A DNA stretch of 64,000 bases from Cylicocyclus nassatus (Eukaryota > Nematoda > Chromadorea > Rhabditida > Strongylidae). Shown here piece by piece: positions 1 through 11,560 of the stretch; the stretch's first letter is position 1; each line of letters begins with the position of its first letter. Location: NCBI GenBank assembly GCA_958299035.1, contig CATQJL010000001.1, positions 16,318,305-16,382,304 on the forward strand, read 5' to 3'. The position numbers and the translations under genes are program-made. A model generated the notes under the pieces. The model saw only the letters and a program-made list of their open reading frames with translations. It had not been told where the DNA came from and searched no databases.

Positions 1-1370
1 TGGAAAAACAGTTTCGTAAGACAAACTTTTTTTCTCGCTCAAGGTTCCACCCAGATGCCTTGAGAAATCACCCAGATAACTTTTGTGTGAGCATATACCT
101 GAATTAGTTTAAAATCTCGGTAGTCCTGCTCTTACAGGGATATTTTCGGTTCAGTTTGGGAAAGCAAGCACTAAGAAAAACCTCCAGCGATGGAAATCAC
201 GAGAAAATGAAAAAAGGTGTACAGCCCTTGTCTATCTGATCAGTGCATGGTGCTTACAAAATGAGAGGTTTCTTTATTTTACAATAAAAGGATTATAAAA
301 GAAATTATTATACAAAAGGGTGGGGAAAATTTGAGAATTTTAGCCTTCACCAACAATGTTAGGCCAAGGTATCCCATAGTTTTCTAAACCGACTTTTTTT
401 TGTCAAATAAATCTGTCGCGCATTTTAAGAAGTCAGACATGAGTTTAGACATATTTTACGGCTTTAAACTCAAAACTCGCAAAAGAAGAAAGAAAGTGAC
501 CAAATCTGTCAAGCGATGCAAGCACTTGCAAATTCTGACCTTAATTTCAAAAATTTTGCCTATAAAAGCGTTAAAGATGGACCGAATTTTTCATTTTCGA
601 ACTAAAAGCAAAACAGATAGAACCGATTTTTTTTGATTCCGAATGCAAATTATTAGTGAAGTAAATTAGCAACCTGCTAGCTTCAGCATTTGAGGACATA
701 AGACTGAGGAATTTTGTTATATAATAATTTTGCAGAACAATTAGACTGTTGAAGAGGAAAGAAACGACGAGAGACCTTTACTAGAGTATATAATCTACCT
801 GTGTGTTATGAAAATCAGGAGAAAGAAAGAAGGAAGAAAAAACTAAGATCTAAATTATAAGTTACCGTGGTTTGCGATAGATAAAGATCTGCCGTATTAT
901 AATATGAACGTTATTGGAGCATTTTAACGCATTTAATATAGAAATTTATTGGGGTTTCTTGATTAAGGGTTTTACAAATCTATTATGATGACCAAAGCAG
1001 GTAAGGAAAATAACTCAACATTGTATGCAGTTTGAACACTTTGGCCCTATTTCCCTTTATTTTCCTCCCGTGATACCTCGTACATATATAACAAGAGCTA
1101 CAAAAGCCCCTTTTTCGACGTGAATTGCGTAGGACCTTTTTCAAATTGAATGTGTTTGGCTTTTTCGCTTACGAGTAGAGACCAAACCATGTTCTTGGAG
1201 GGATCACTGACGAGCAAACATTTTTTTGCGCTAGTCTCCGTTTGGGTGCTAAACCCAAGCACAAAAGTAAGCACCAAAATGGAGATTAGCACCAATAATG
1301 TTTCAATGGTTTAGCAACTACCGCTATCTACGCTTTTCTCAAGGCGTTGCTTCATAGCGATAACGTTGCA
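1..1370. other. AT-rich intergenic stretch, nothing recognised
   Basis: No exon, repeat or RNA gene could be supported here. A 65-codon frame on the minus strand (1098-1295) looks hydrophobic at its start. However, it begins with TTG and its frame is closed upstream at 1311-1313 without any ATG. Confidence 0.5.
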
Positions 1371-1376
1371 AAACTG

Positions 1377-1388
1377 CGGTATAAAATA
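1377..1388 (+). promoter_or_regulatory. TATA-like box upstream of the 1460 gene
   Basis: The sequence GGTATAAAATAG lies about 75 bases before the ATG at 1460. Position and sequence fit a TATA box. This is inference, since no transcription start is visible. Confidence 0.4.
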
Positions 1389-2466
1389 GAGCTATCACGG
1401 ATAAGGGGGCCGCCAACACTTCGATACATTTATCCCACTGTCAGGATAAGTAAAAAAATATGTCTTCTAATTACACCGGTACCTCTTTCCCTATGCAACC
1501 GTATGCCGGTGCCTCTGCCCCTATGAATACGAAAACTAATGTTAAGCAAATACTCAGAGTAAGTTTCATATCAATATTTTACTATTATCAAATAATTTTC
1601 GATATTATCTCCTGACAATCCAAGCATTGTTTCAGTGCATGGAAGACAACTACGGAACCTCGGTGGTGAGCTTGATCAGAATGGATTTCTTAGACTATCC
1701 CCAGTCTCCGTTCGGCGAAAGAAGTGCGCGCCTGGCGGCAATGCGGCAGAACATTCCCCAGAGGCACAACTCTATTGTGGATCACATGGATGTGAGACAA
1801 CTCCTAGGCAATCACGATCATAGGTGCGATAGGGGGAGCCGGGATCTCCCCAGGTGAAGGGGGTCTCGGCTGTTCCCGACCTTCCAGGGTGAAGGGGGTA
1901 TGTGAGTCTGGGGGGGGGGAAGAGAGAAAAGGTAAGAAAGCGTGGTATGAAAAGCTCTAATTTGTACCTTATTTAGGCACAAATTGAAAAAAAAATTTAA
2001 AAATTTTCAAAAGAAATTTAAAAATTAAAAAAAAAATTCATTATGAAGATCTGTGCTCCTGTTTCACTGCATCAACAAAAAAAGCAATAAGTTTTATCCC
2101 AAAAGATGTAGAAGTTAGGAACAACTTCATTTTCTGCGCATCATCATCAACAATATCACTATTGCTAACGTCAGAGACAACAAATTCGGTGCCTGAAAAA
2201 TCTTCTTCTTCCTCCAAAAGGTCATCGGAGTGGAAGTAGAATTGCGTGCAAAGCGTTCTAAGTCAAAAATAGATTTGAAACTTTCTTCTTCTTCTGAGCA
2301 CTTTTGTGATTTTTTTCCTGGCCCTCTGGTAGCATCAGGAAGTCAGCAGGTAGGTGACCAGTTTCTTCATACCATCTTTTAGGATATTTCAAAAAGTCAT
2401 ACGGTAACAGCCTGTCTGGACCACTTATACCAATCCTTTAAATGAAGTTTTTAGATAACAATGTGT

Positions 2467-3120
2467 TTAGTAGAAGGTGACAAATCTTAAGTATTTGCTT
2501 AGATGCTCTATCGTTGTACGACTTCTGCGTTGTGTTCTAATAACAAAGTATAATAGATAGAAAATTTCTTTCTTCACCTCTGCCGTGCTAGTCGGAATGG
2601 AAACTAGCTTTGCTAGTAAGTCCATCAGATTTTTGCGGTAAGTAATGGGAAAAGAGCCAGATCGCATATGCTTTCGCAACACGAGAAGGAAATAGTGCAT
2701 TTTTGGGCCTTTTCGAACTCTGGCTTCACCTCCTCTGGTATACTTCCTGTTAACTGACGAGAAAGCTGCTCAACTTCTTCTTCAACAGCATCTGCGGAAT
2801 AGCCGAAAAAAAAGTAGATACTATACTGCGCGTTGGTTTTTTTCAATATCATAGGTCATAATGTCACAAGGCGAATAACTTCCAAAAGCATAAAGCACGT
2901 TGGGTTCGCACTCCAGCCGGGGATCCAAGTGCAGTAACTATGCTTTGTACTAACACCTTCCTTTTGTTCATATCCATGTTTGTGAATTTAGCAGCCTTGA
3001 ATTCTTCAGCAACCCGAAGACCGGCAATGGACTTCCTGAACATTTCCTCATTGAAACTAGACAATCTGCTTGGATTCCTTATGCAGGAAATCAGAGAGTT
3101 TCGCTCAATTGTCAACTCTG
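2467..3120 (-). pseudogene. Decayed hAT transposase, C-terminal dimerisation region
   Basis: Three overlapping minus-strand fragments in different frames (2864-3115, 2625-2852, 2467-2700) run towards a C-terminus. The last contains LAKLVSIPTSTAEV followed by a basic IRTQRRSR stretch. This matches the layout of the hAT C-terminal dimerisation domain (L-x-IP-x-S-x-A-x-VER-x-FS). The expected ER-x-FS is degraded to KKEIF. Frameshifts separate the pieces, so no active enzyme is encoded. The N-terminal zinc finger and catalytic acidic residues were not found. Confidence 0.65.
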
Positions 3121-3654
3121 TGTCAATGTCGACAACATTTTCGTTGGCGTAAGATTCTCATTCTGTCTCGCTATTGAACTGGAACTCATCTGCGATTTTG
3201 TAAAGCATTCTGCCTGCCGTTTCCTCTTCAAACTGCCAACCTTTCCAAAACATTGAGGAGGAATAATTTAATAACATGTTATTCTTCTGAATGTCTTAAA
3301 GTTTTGGATTCATTGAACTCAACCACGTTCTCTACAAATTAGGTAAGGTGAGTTTAGAGCGTTTTCATGAAAGTGACCTTCTTCAGCACTAGTTTACAGA
3401 GTATAGATTCCAGAAATGGGCAAGTTTTTGTGTGAAGGTGTGGAAATTTACCAATCTCCCATAGTTTTTTGAGTGTGCCTAATAATGATGGCATAACTGT
3501 CAATCAAAAGCGCATTTTTACCAAAAAAACATAAACATATAACAACGATAAGGACGCTCAAACAGACGCGTTCGCTCACCTTCCCGTTAGTGCTGATAAC
3601 GATGTCAATCCACAGCACATTTTTTACTATTAACTTGCTCCACCTCGCTCTTAT

Positions 3655-4358
3655 TAGGTCGTCCAGAAAGTTTTTGCGCATGAATTTCAAAATTCATAAC
3701 TTCTGATCTTTCGAACCGATTCGACGGCTTTCACTTTTATGTGAAAGGGTAAGTCATGCTCTTTATAATGACTTCTCAGCTGCTTAGTAACGGTCATCTG
3801 TTGCATAGATAGGAGCGATAGAAGAAAAATGGTAAAAATTTCAATTTTCTGTGTAGGGTCATAAAAGGAGAATTGCAACAAAAATCGGAGCATTCAGTGC
3901 TGTAGGATCTTTCACCAGCTCTTTCTAACAGTGCAAAGTTTGCGCCGATTGAGCGTTTCCATGAAAAGTTATGATTTCTCTGAAAAATGCCAAAATAAAT
4001 CAAATTCGCCTATTTGTACTGCTTGCTCGGAAATTATAACTTTTCATGGAGACGCTCAATCGGAGCAAACTTTGCACTGTTAGAAAGAGTTGGTGAAAGA
4101 ACCTGAAATACCGACTGCTCCGATTTTGTTGCAAGTTTCTGATTTTTTATGACCCTACACAAAAATTCAAATTTTGAGTGATTTTGTTTTGAGCTTCTAT
4201 CTATGCAACAGATGACCATTACTAAGCAGCTGGGATGTCGTTATAAGGAGCATGACTTACCCTTTCAAATAAAAATGAAAGCAGTCAAATCGGTCGGAAA
4301 AATCAAAAGTTATGAATTTTTGAAAATCGTCCGCAAAAACTTCCGGGACGATCTATAC
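3655..4358. repeat. Long foldback inside the hAT element
   Basis: Arms of about 330 bp, 3655-4000 and 4030-4358, are imperfect reverse complements. For example, CATAACTTCTGAT at 3696 pairs with ATCAAAAGTTATG near 4302, and GCGCCGATTGAGCG pairs with CGCTCAATCGGAGC. The spacer is only about 30 bases. No coding capacity is seen. It is probably a nested MITE or a palindromic part of the host element. Confidence 0.7.
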
Positions 4359-4359
4359 A

Positions 4360-5613
4360 ATGTGTTGGCTTTTACGGGTTACCGGAGAAAATGATTTTTA
4401 GAGCCGGGAAGCAAAGAAGCCCTAACATGGTGTATACCATTCGAAAGCTGAGATCATAACGAATCGACGTAGACCGTCGACTTTTTTCTAGGTCTTCTGT
4501 GCCGCGAGATATGAGGGATTTTATGTGCTCCAAAAATTAACTGATTTTGTGTGCTCACTTTCTGCTCTCCAAATGAATTCTACGAGAAAGTCGACGGTCT
4601 ACGTTTGTTAATTAAGACTTGCTCTTTAACACAGATAGAAAATCAGCAGTGATTAGGTCTTCATTTGGCAGAAATCTGCTGTTGAAAATGACCATGTTTT
4701 TAGATAAAATGCGGTCTATCTCTCGGTAGAGGGGGGCTAGAAAGAAGTCGACGGTCTAGGTCGAATCCCCTTTTCCTGGGCTTTCGAATGGTATATAGGT
4801 TGCTGGGCGAAAAAACTAACCACTTTTCAAAAATGGGGTGGAGATATTTACTATTAGCTTGCTCCACTCCAGCTCCACCAATGTATTGGCTTTTATCGGT
4901 TACCGGAGAAAATGATTTTTAGAGCCGGGAAGCAAAGAAGCCCTAACATGGTGTATACCATTCGAAAGCTGAGATCATAACGAATCGACGTAGACCGTCG
5001 ACTTTTTTCTAGGTCTTCTGTGCCGCGAGATATGAGGGATTTTATGTGCTCCAAAAATTAACTGATTTTGTGTGCTCACTTTCTGCTCTCCAAATGAATT
5101 CTACGAGAAAGTCGACGGTCTACGTTTGTTAATTAAGACTTGCTCTTTAACACAGATAGAAAATCAGCAGTGATTAGGTCTTCATTTGGCAGAAATCTGC
5201 TGTTGAAAATGACCATGTTTTTAGATAAAATGCGGTCTATCTCTCGGTAGAGGGGGGCTAGAAAGAAGTCGACGGTCTAGGTCGAATCCCCTTTTCCTGG
5301 GCTTTCGAATGGTATATAGGTTGCTGGGCGAAAAAACTAACCACTTTTCAAAAATGGGGTGGAGATATTTACTATTAGCTTGCTCCAATCCAGCTCCACC
5401 AATGTATTGGCTTTTATCGGTTACCGGAGAAAATGATTTTTAGAGCCGGGAAGCAAAGAAGCCCTAACATGGTGTATACCATTCGAAAGCTGAGATCATA
5501 ACGAATCGACGTAGACCGTCGACTTTTTTCTAGGTCTTCTGTGCCGCGAGATATGAGGAATTTTATGTGCTTCAAAAATTAACTGATTTTGTGTGCTCAC
5601 TTTCTGCTCTCCA
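4360..5613. repeat. 521-bp tandem repeat, about 2.4 copies
   Basis: The landmark ACCGGAGAAAATGATTTTTA occurs at 4381, 4902 and 5423, giving an exact 521-bp period. Copies 1 and 2 are nearly identical and copy 3 is truncated at about 5613. Each unit carries inverted copies of the word CGTAGACCGTCGAC. The array lies wholly inside the hAT element. Confidence 0.9.
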
Positions 5614-6555
5614 AAATGCTACGAGGATAAATAAATAATATAAATAAAGATAAATACCGTTTCTTTAGTAAATCTATGAGCGTACTTGTTGTTTGAGGTA
5701 CTTAGCCTGCTTTTCGTAACGATTTTTATCATATTCTCAGAGTACAATACCAATCTCAGCCCAGGTGAAGGGGGTCATCGGGAGTTTGGCCTCAAAGTGA
5801 AGGGGGTAAGATCCATCACTCCCCCTATCGCAACTATGATCACGATGATGCAAAGAAGGTCCTTAGCGTTATTGAAGCAATTGCGGAGATCTACAGATCA
5901 TCTTATAATCAGGTACGTGCCTACCCTCAATTGCAACTGAACTCGGGCAGACCGGGAAGCGTCGCTGCTTATGCTGTCTCGCGAAGCTTACTCTCTTTTA
6001 CACTTCAGGCTGGGTTTATACTGATCCCAAAGTTCCGAAACAGTTTCAGCACAATTCTCAGACTGTGCTAGAACTGTGCTGCATGCGCTGCAGCCATCCG
6101 CATGGTTTTTGAAGTTTTTGTACCAGATAAAAATTCTTGACTATCTCCAGCTGTTTTAGTTATAAACTCTATTCATTTTCGTTTCATCCTCGCGTCTTGC
6201 TTCTTCTTGTGATTGTAGAGGATTGCGAACTTGCAGCGGAATTCGAGAACGATAATTTTTCACGTCATGTCTTGTGTGACTTATCCATTTTCCTTTGCGC
6301 GTCTGTTCTCCTTCGTGATTTTTCTGCTAAGCGCTCCTTTTGCATATTTCAGAGAGTCGCTGCATCCTCATTATCTTCAGCTGTCTTCAAAGAGGACGGG
6401 TGCAAGCATCACGATTGATTGGCGAATTTTTCTGTCTTTTCATAACATTAGGTTTTTGGACGTTTTAGCCTCATTTCTTTGCACACTTCTACTGCTTGCC
6501 CTTTCGTTTTTGATTACTTTCCCCTTCTAATAAAAAAAAAACTCCGAGAAGAAAT

Positions 6556-7647
6556 ATGCACGCATTCAATTTGTGGGAGATTTCAGCAGATGCGCAAAAC
6601 GAAATAGCGCTCATTCTTGTACCCCTCTCCAAGTTTGGAACTTTTTCAATTACAAGATCAAGCGAGTACAAGAATGAGGTGAAAACGACCGTCACTATAA
6701 AAACGTTGAAGAAAGTTGAGAAATTGTTCAGTATGAACCCAGCCTCAATCGCTTCGCACCCCATGATTAGAGTCCCGCACGGACCTTCTCTGGCGTTTGC
6801 TGTCAACGCAGTCACGGCGCGGTTTGTGCAAACTTACGGTGGTATACTCAATTGTCCCTCAAAAACTAATCATATCGTTGTTTTTAGCAGATAAATGTAC
6901 CTAGAGCAAGAGTAGAAACAAACACGTTTATAGTCTGGCCGCAACAACAACAGCAAATGGTTGGGAGCAGAAGCAGATAGGGCAGTAAACCTTGATGAGG
7001 TCTATCGTCAGGTTGAAAACGCAGATAGTAGAAGGGGAGAAATCATCTGTAACTTTGTGACAGCTCTTCTTATTCAGGTAAATGTGTTAGCTGTTAACAA
7101 ATCTGTACTCCACAATTTCAGAGCTATAATCCTGAAAAATGGGACAAACTTTACGTACGAGCACAACCGGGACGTTGCTACATAGTAGACAACGGATTGA
7201 TTGCTAGTAAGCCCAACAACTATTTACTACATTTGTGATGTTGTTCAATAAAAATTCCAGGATTTCTGATGGAAGTTGACATTCGAAATAACAATAGGCT
7301 ACAAAACACATATTCCGGAAATGTCACTGAGTGCATGTGAGTAAAATTAATTATTCGGTTAGCTTCCCCCAGTTTTGTTCGCTTCTTTGATCGGTCACCG
7401 GAACTTGAGGAACGCTGATCGACGAACGCTCATGTATCTTTCAACTTAGATTTTCATCCTCTTTCTAAAATCATATTCTTTTAATGATTTACGCAGTCTT
7501 TGCAATGTTACAATGTTATGCCGTTTAACAGTAATGCTATGTCTGTCGACTTTTTGAACAATATTTATTTCAACAGATTAGAGAGCGCTGATAGCCGTTT
7601 CATTTTGTAGAATAAACCCTCTGGCTACATTAATTCAGATTACGTAG
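6556..7647 (+). CDS. Unrecognised gene, downstream exons (probably same gene as 1460)
   Basis: A coding block begins at ATG 6556 (MHAFNLWEISADAQ) and stays open to about 6838. Three further exons fit cleanly. The first is 6934-7077 (after a TTTATAG acceptor, with a GTAAATG donor). The second is 7122-7206 (after CAATTTCAG, including NPEKWDKLYVRAQ). The third is 7261-7336 (after ATTCCAG, including RFLMEVDIRNNN). A possible terminal exon is 7611-7647, ending in TAG. Phases agree across the introns after 7077, 7206 and 7336. The junction into 6934 is unresolved. AATAAA follows at 7733. I cannot name the family. Linkage to exons 1-2 is inferred from strand, distance and the lack of another promoter. 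Confidence 0.55.
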
Positions 7648-7732
7648 ATCAAGTTTCTTAAGTTTATAACTATTCAACTTTGAAAAAAGCCCGGCTATAG
7701 AAGCACATTTAGCCTACAGGCCAAAAAGGCCC

Positions 7733-7738
7733 AATAAA
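7733..7738 (+). terminator. Polyadenylation signal AATAAA
   Basis: A canonical AATAAA lies 86 bases after the proposed stop codon at 7645-7647, consistent with the 3' end of the gene above. Confidence 0.5.
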
Positions 7739-7739
7739 A

Positions 7740-8468
7740 GCTCAATTTGATAGCATGTTCTTGCTGTAGTTGCCTATTTCATGACTTTATTAGAGATCGA
7801 GATCTCCAAAATCACTTTCTAAAGCTTCAACACGTTGACGGCAGCGCGCATCTTAGTTGTCTGCCTTGCGGGACAATTCCTTTCACGCCTAAAATGGAAT
7901 CGTCTAAATTTACGCCGATAATCATCTGCAGTTTACCCACAATAATTCTAAGAAGCAATTTTATAGATTTAATGCATAAAAGCACTTTTGAAGCTAATAT
8001 ATCCCATAACAGTAAAATTTAGTAAAATTTTAATAACATAAAAGCCACTAATCACCAGTTTAATGCCTGACCCATGCGACTCACATCGCCTAACGTGGCT
8101 GACCTTGCATGATCCACCAAGGGGTTTCTCGACAATGCATTGGGAGGACGTGCAGGAGTTCCTAGCACCTTTGCCAACATATTAGCACCAGCATCTCACT
8201 CAGAACGGTTCCAACACTTCGCTTCTCAAAGGTCGTGCCTCTCTCATTGCTCAACTTACCAATTATGTTCAATGTGCATCAAACTAGTGAATAAAAGTGA
8301 CTAGTGATTCAAAGGTATCAAGGAAAGAACAAAAAAAAAGCTAGAATTAGCGCGTGTAAGCTAAAGAAAACATTTGGTATAGCCTCAATTTAACCTGACT
8401 CTTTACTAATTGTGCTGTTAAAATCCAACCCGCCACCCAAACCGTGCAAGAGTTATTAGAGTTCCCAG
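7740..8468. other. Intergenic stretch, nothing recognised
   Basis: There are only short frames with no splice support. The slightly GC-richer part at 8065-8270 shows no recognisable domain. Confidence 0.4.
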
Positions 8469-9808
8469 CAGGGTTGAGCGTCGGGTCAGGCGTGCCCGAC
8501 CTAGAGTTCGTATTGGAAGTAAGACTAAGGGGGGTCGTAATTGAGGATGAATTCCTTTAGTTGGGAAGATACAACGATAAGGTTGAGAAGAAAGCGCTAA
8601 TCCTGTGGATATCGCGACATCAGCAGTACTGAAGGAATGACGGTCGTAAAAGCATGTAGGGCATTTGAAAAATCGTGACGATGGCGCGACCGCGCGTGAC
8701 ACGCACGCCTCTTCCGGAAATCACATTTTCTTGATTTCATCTCTAGTCGGGTGGTTATTTGCTTACGCATGATAATATTTATACAACGGAAATGACTGAG
8801 CTGAACGCTGAGGCGATTCCTTCTTGTATGAGCGTTTTATGCTTTTGTGGGCGCCAAGTCCGCAGCAAAGTCCGTCGTCACGATTTTGTAAATGAACTAT
8901 GTCAGTTGATTCCGTAATGGAAATTTCAAACAAATTTTGTTCTTTACCGTTTACCTTAACATATCATAAGCTCACCGAGAAAGCATGCTGTATCAAATAG
9001 GTGTCATTTTTGTAATTAGCATGAACCACTATGAGCTCTATAAATCATTACCTACAGCATTTTCCAGTGTTTCTAAACGTCGGGAAAACGTGATTTGCGA
9101 ACATGATTAACTTGTTTTCAAAAGTGAAAAAGTTTTTTTATAGTCATAACAAAGTAATGTTTTCTACAAGTTTACGCTAGAAATCAGGCTCCACATCGCT
9201 TCCAAGTAATGGAGTAGGAAGTGCTGCAAAATTCTAACTGGCGCGTTTTTACCTTAAGTGCTTCAACTCTACGGATTGCTACAAGGCCGAAACGAGTCGA
9301 ATCAGGCTCGAACACTCACTGTGGAATTTTCGAAAGTTGCGTTAGCGAGCTAAACATGGCTAGAAAAGTTTTTTCGAAATGCAATTAACGGATAAGGCGC
9401 AACCTCCAAATGGTCAGGCTGCCAAGGTCAAGAGATTGCGCCTGACCCCCCTAACTTGCCTTCGTTATTCAAAAATCCTTTTCTAGTACGAGTATCGAGC
9501 TTAAACTTCTTTTTGCTACATTGAAAATTGGAAGAACACTTCACCCCTGTATAAAATGCAGCTCTGAAAACCTCTAAACGACCCCTCCGCTTCATCTCCA
9601 GAACCTCATGATCTCTTGTGCATTCGTGGAAAGTCGGGCTTACAGGCTCCCAGAAAACAAGTACCGTTCAATAGACTGGTCTTCTTCAAGATATCACATC
9701 ATGAGGACCTGGAGGCGAAGCGGAGGGGTCGTTTAGGATCTTTCACAAGGGAGGGGGGTCGCTTTTAAAGGACTTGTGCCTGACCTCTTGCTCAACCCTG
9801 GTTTCCTG
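8461..9808. mobile_element. Non-autonomous hAT-like element (8469-9800)
   Basis: The left end CAGGGTTGAGC followed by GGTCAGGC (8469) mirrors the right end GCCTGACC...GCTCAACCCTG (to 9800). CAGGG ends are classic for hAT. The flanks GTTCCCAG and GTTTCCTG agree at 6 of 8 positions, consistent with an eroded 8-bp duplication. No transposase frame is present. Near the right end is an inner inverted repeat (9573-9618 against 9688-9741) around the word GACCCCTCCGCTTC. Confidence 0.6.
9573..9741. repeat. Hairpin repeat near the right end of the hAT-like element
   Basis: CTCTAAACGACCCCTCCGCT at 9573 is the reverse complement of the segment ending near 9741 (GCGGAGGGGTCGTTTAGGAT). The matching arms also include the CCTCATGA and ATCATGAGG words, so the palindrome is about 45 bp per arm. 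Confidence 0.7.
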
Positions 9809-10399
9809 CAGCAATCATTCAATGTTACAAGTCTCCGCAAACGCCATATGTCAGACCTCTAGCATTTGTAAAGCATATTTTCTTACTAATTAAGTAGATC
9901 CGGATTGTGAAAAAGTGGTTTTTTCCTCAATAACATAGTCAATACCAAAATCATGCGGATTTGAATATTTGCAAGTTATTTGAAACGATAAGTATTATAA
10001 AATTTGATCGTTCGAGCATATTTTAAGAAGTCCATCATATGAAGACGTTTTTAAAAAGCATTCTTTAGTTTTACATCAGATTTAGGCAGTTAATTTTTAT
10101 TACTGTTTCTACCTTGGCGCTCTACTTTCCGAATTATTGTATGAAAAGAATTGGCTAAAAATCGAACGTCCGAGAATTGAATTTTGTGAAAAATGTTCGA
10201 TCTGGATGTATATGAAAACAATATATGCAAAGGTGAGTATTTTCGTACATTGAAGAGTTTTCACCAAGTCATCAGTCATACAAAACATGTAATAACGTGC
10301 AAAGTGCGATAATCAAAGCTTCGTATTTAACAGAGTTTACGAGCCCTGCTCAAAAAGTTTACACTATTCTGGAAATGCTGGTGTACACAAAATTTGCAT

Positions 10400-10673
10400 G
10401 ACAAATACCTGTTGCGTTATTTGTTGAGATATCAGGGCCCTAGCTACCCTACCAGGTGGCATCAAAGATGCCGGCACGTTCGCGAACCTCGCGGCATGTT
10501 CGTATTTCGGGCGCAAGCTAAATCTTGCTTCAGATTCTAGTATTTTAATTTGTTTTTCTCTTTCGCACATGAAATTTTGATGCCGCTGATATCCGCAAAA
10601 CAGCGACATCGCGCGGGTCCGAACCTGCGTGCGTCAACCTTAGGCGCCGTCGCACTAACCATTCGACAACTCG
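10400..10673 (-). mobile_element. tRNA-derived SINE-like sequence
   Basis: Read on the minus strand, 10673-10605 contains an A-box-like TGGTTAGTGCGACGG and a B-box-like GGTTCGGACCC about 30 bases apart. This spacing matches an internal RNA polymerase III promoter. The cloverleaf is not convincing, and unrelated sequence follows to about 10400. A SINE head is therefore more likely than a functional tRNA. Confidence 0.45.
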
Positions 10674-10979
10674 TTCAATTTCTGTTGTTTGCAGCAGCAG
10701 TTATAGAAACGCTGCCTACGTAGTGAGCGCCTGTATGTGAGCATGATCAATACAATGCGCGATGGACGTTGACCTGAAAAAACAGCTGATTGATAAGAGC
10801 GAACGAGAGACGAAACCGTTGCAAATGAGATTTGAAGCAATTGCAAAATGATATTCATGGTATTATAATATCAGCAATCGTTTCTTATGCTTAAATATCA
10901 TCACTTTGGGGGAGAAGAACTCATATGATGGCAAAAGTGATAGTTTTTCGATGGAAAATAAATTTTTTGGTTTTTTTGC

Positions 10980-11380
10980 TGGACGTAAATTGTCACAGAC
11001 GCCGTCGGCAAAGATGCCGGCATCTGGACGTGGTAGGGGCACGTCCACATGCCGGCAGGTTGCACTCCACCAAAAACATACTATTTCGTGCACTCTCTGA
11101 CCTGCCGGCAGGCTGCGATCTGGATGGCATCTCAAATTTCGACAAAAAGAGATCGTGAACCTGCCGGCAGGTTCACAATTCGGGCCAAATAAATGGCAAA
11201 CGAGGACATTTTTGGATTTCCTTTCAATTCCCATAGTATTTCGGCAACAAAACTGGACCGTAACACACAAAAAAATAAATGATCAGCCTAGCTGGGGGTC
11301 CCCGGAGACAGTTTGAGATTTTAGGGACCTCAAGTCCACATCAGGACGACCTTAGGGCATGAGATGCCGGCAGGTAGGGT
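10980..11380. repeat. Cluster of CCTGCCGGCAGG palindromes
   Basis: The word GCCGGCA recurs at about 10468, 11016, 11052, 11103, 11162 and 11365. It is often extended to the 12-bp palindrome CCTGCCGGCAGG beside GTTC. The stretch is GC-rich compared with its surroundings and has no credible coding frame. Confidence 0.6.
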
Positions 11381-11499
11381 GGATTACTACGGGCCCAGCT
11401 GTTAAAGTACGGCTCTCAAGCAGAATCGCAAAAATTGAAGACCGAGGGGTTTTTAAAAAGCTATAGATAGTAACTTTTCAACTCTGTATGAATGAAGTT

Positions 11500-11560
11500 C
11501 TGACCAGTGGTAGTGCTGGTCATGAAGATTGATGTTCTACCAGCGGAGCTATCCAAAGAC
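11500..11560 (-). tRNA. Degenerate tRNA-like fragment
   Basis: The minus strand reads GGATAGCTCCGCTGGTAGAA. This closely resembles a tRNA D-arm/A-box (consensus TAGCTCAGTNGGTAGAGC), followed by CATCAATCTTCATGA where an anticodon arm would lie. The B-box is degraded (GGTCAGAACTT) and the stems do not all pair. A pseudogene or SINE head is likely. Confidence 0.3.

Larger units (their letters stand above)
1811..5846. mobile_element. hAT-superfamily transposon (element 1819-5838) with 8-bp target duplication
   Basis: The ends form 20-bp inverted repeats with one mismatch: CATAGGTGCGATAGGGGGAG at 1819-1838 and its inverse at 5819-5838. They are flanked by the direct 8-bp duplication ATCACGAT (1811-1818 and 5839-5846). 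An 8-bp duplication with CA..G ends is typical of hAT. Subterminal copies of GTGAAGGGGGT occur near 1851, 1890, 5764 and 5797. Inside are a decayed minus-strand hAT transposase (2467-3120), a foldback (3655-4358) and a 521-bp tandem repeat (4360-5613). Length is 4,020 bp. Confidence 0.85.
1460..5912 (+). pseudogene. Unrecognised gene, exons 1-2, exon 2 split by a hAT element
   Basis: Exon 1 (1460-1558) starts MSSNYTG, is rich in Ser, Pro, Met and Ala, and ends at a GTAAGT donor in phase 0. Exon 2 begins after TGTTTCAG at 1636 (CMEDNYG...) and is open to Asp at 1816-1818. There a 4.02-kb transposon with an 8-bp target duplication interrupts it. Skipping the element and one copy of ATCACGAT continues the frame with no lost base (GAT GCA AAG AAG, giving ...DAKKVLSVIEAIAEIY...) to a CAG|GTACGT donor at 5912. 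The frame also stays open past this donor, to a stop near 6070. I do not recognise the protein family. The insertion should destroy function unless it is spliced out or polymorphic. Confidence 0.6.

Noticed and set aside
1098..1295. Minus-strand frame beginning MVLISILVLTFVLG, resembling a signal peptide
   Set aside because: The first codon is TTG, no ATG lies upstream before a stop at 1311-1313, and no acceptor was found, although a GTAAGC donor and an AATAAA lie downstream.
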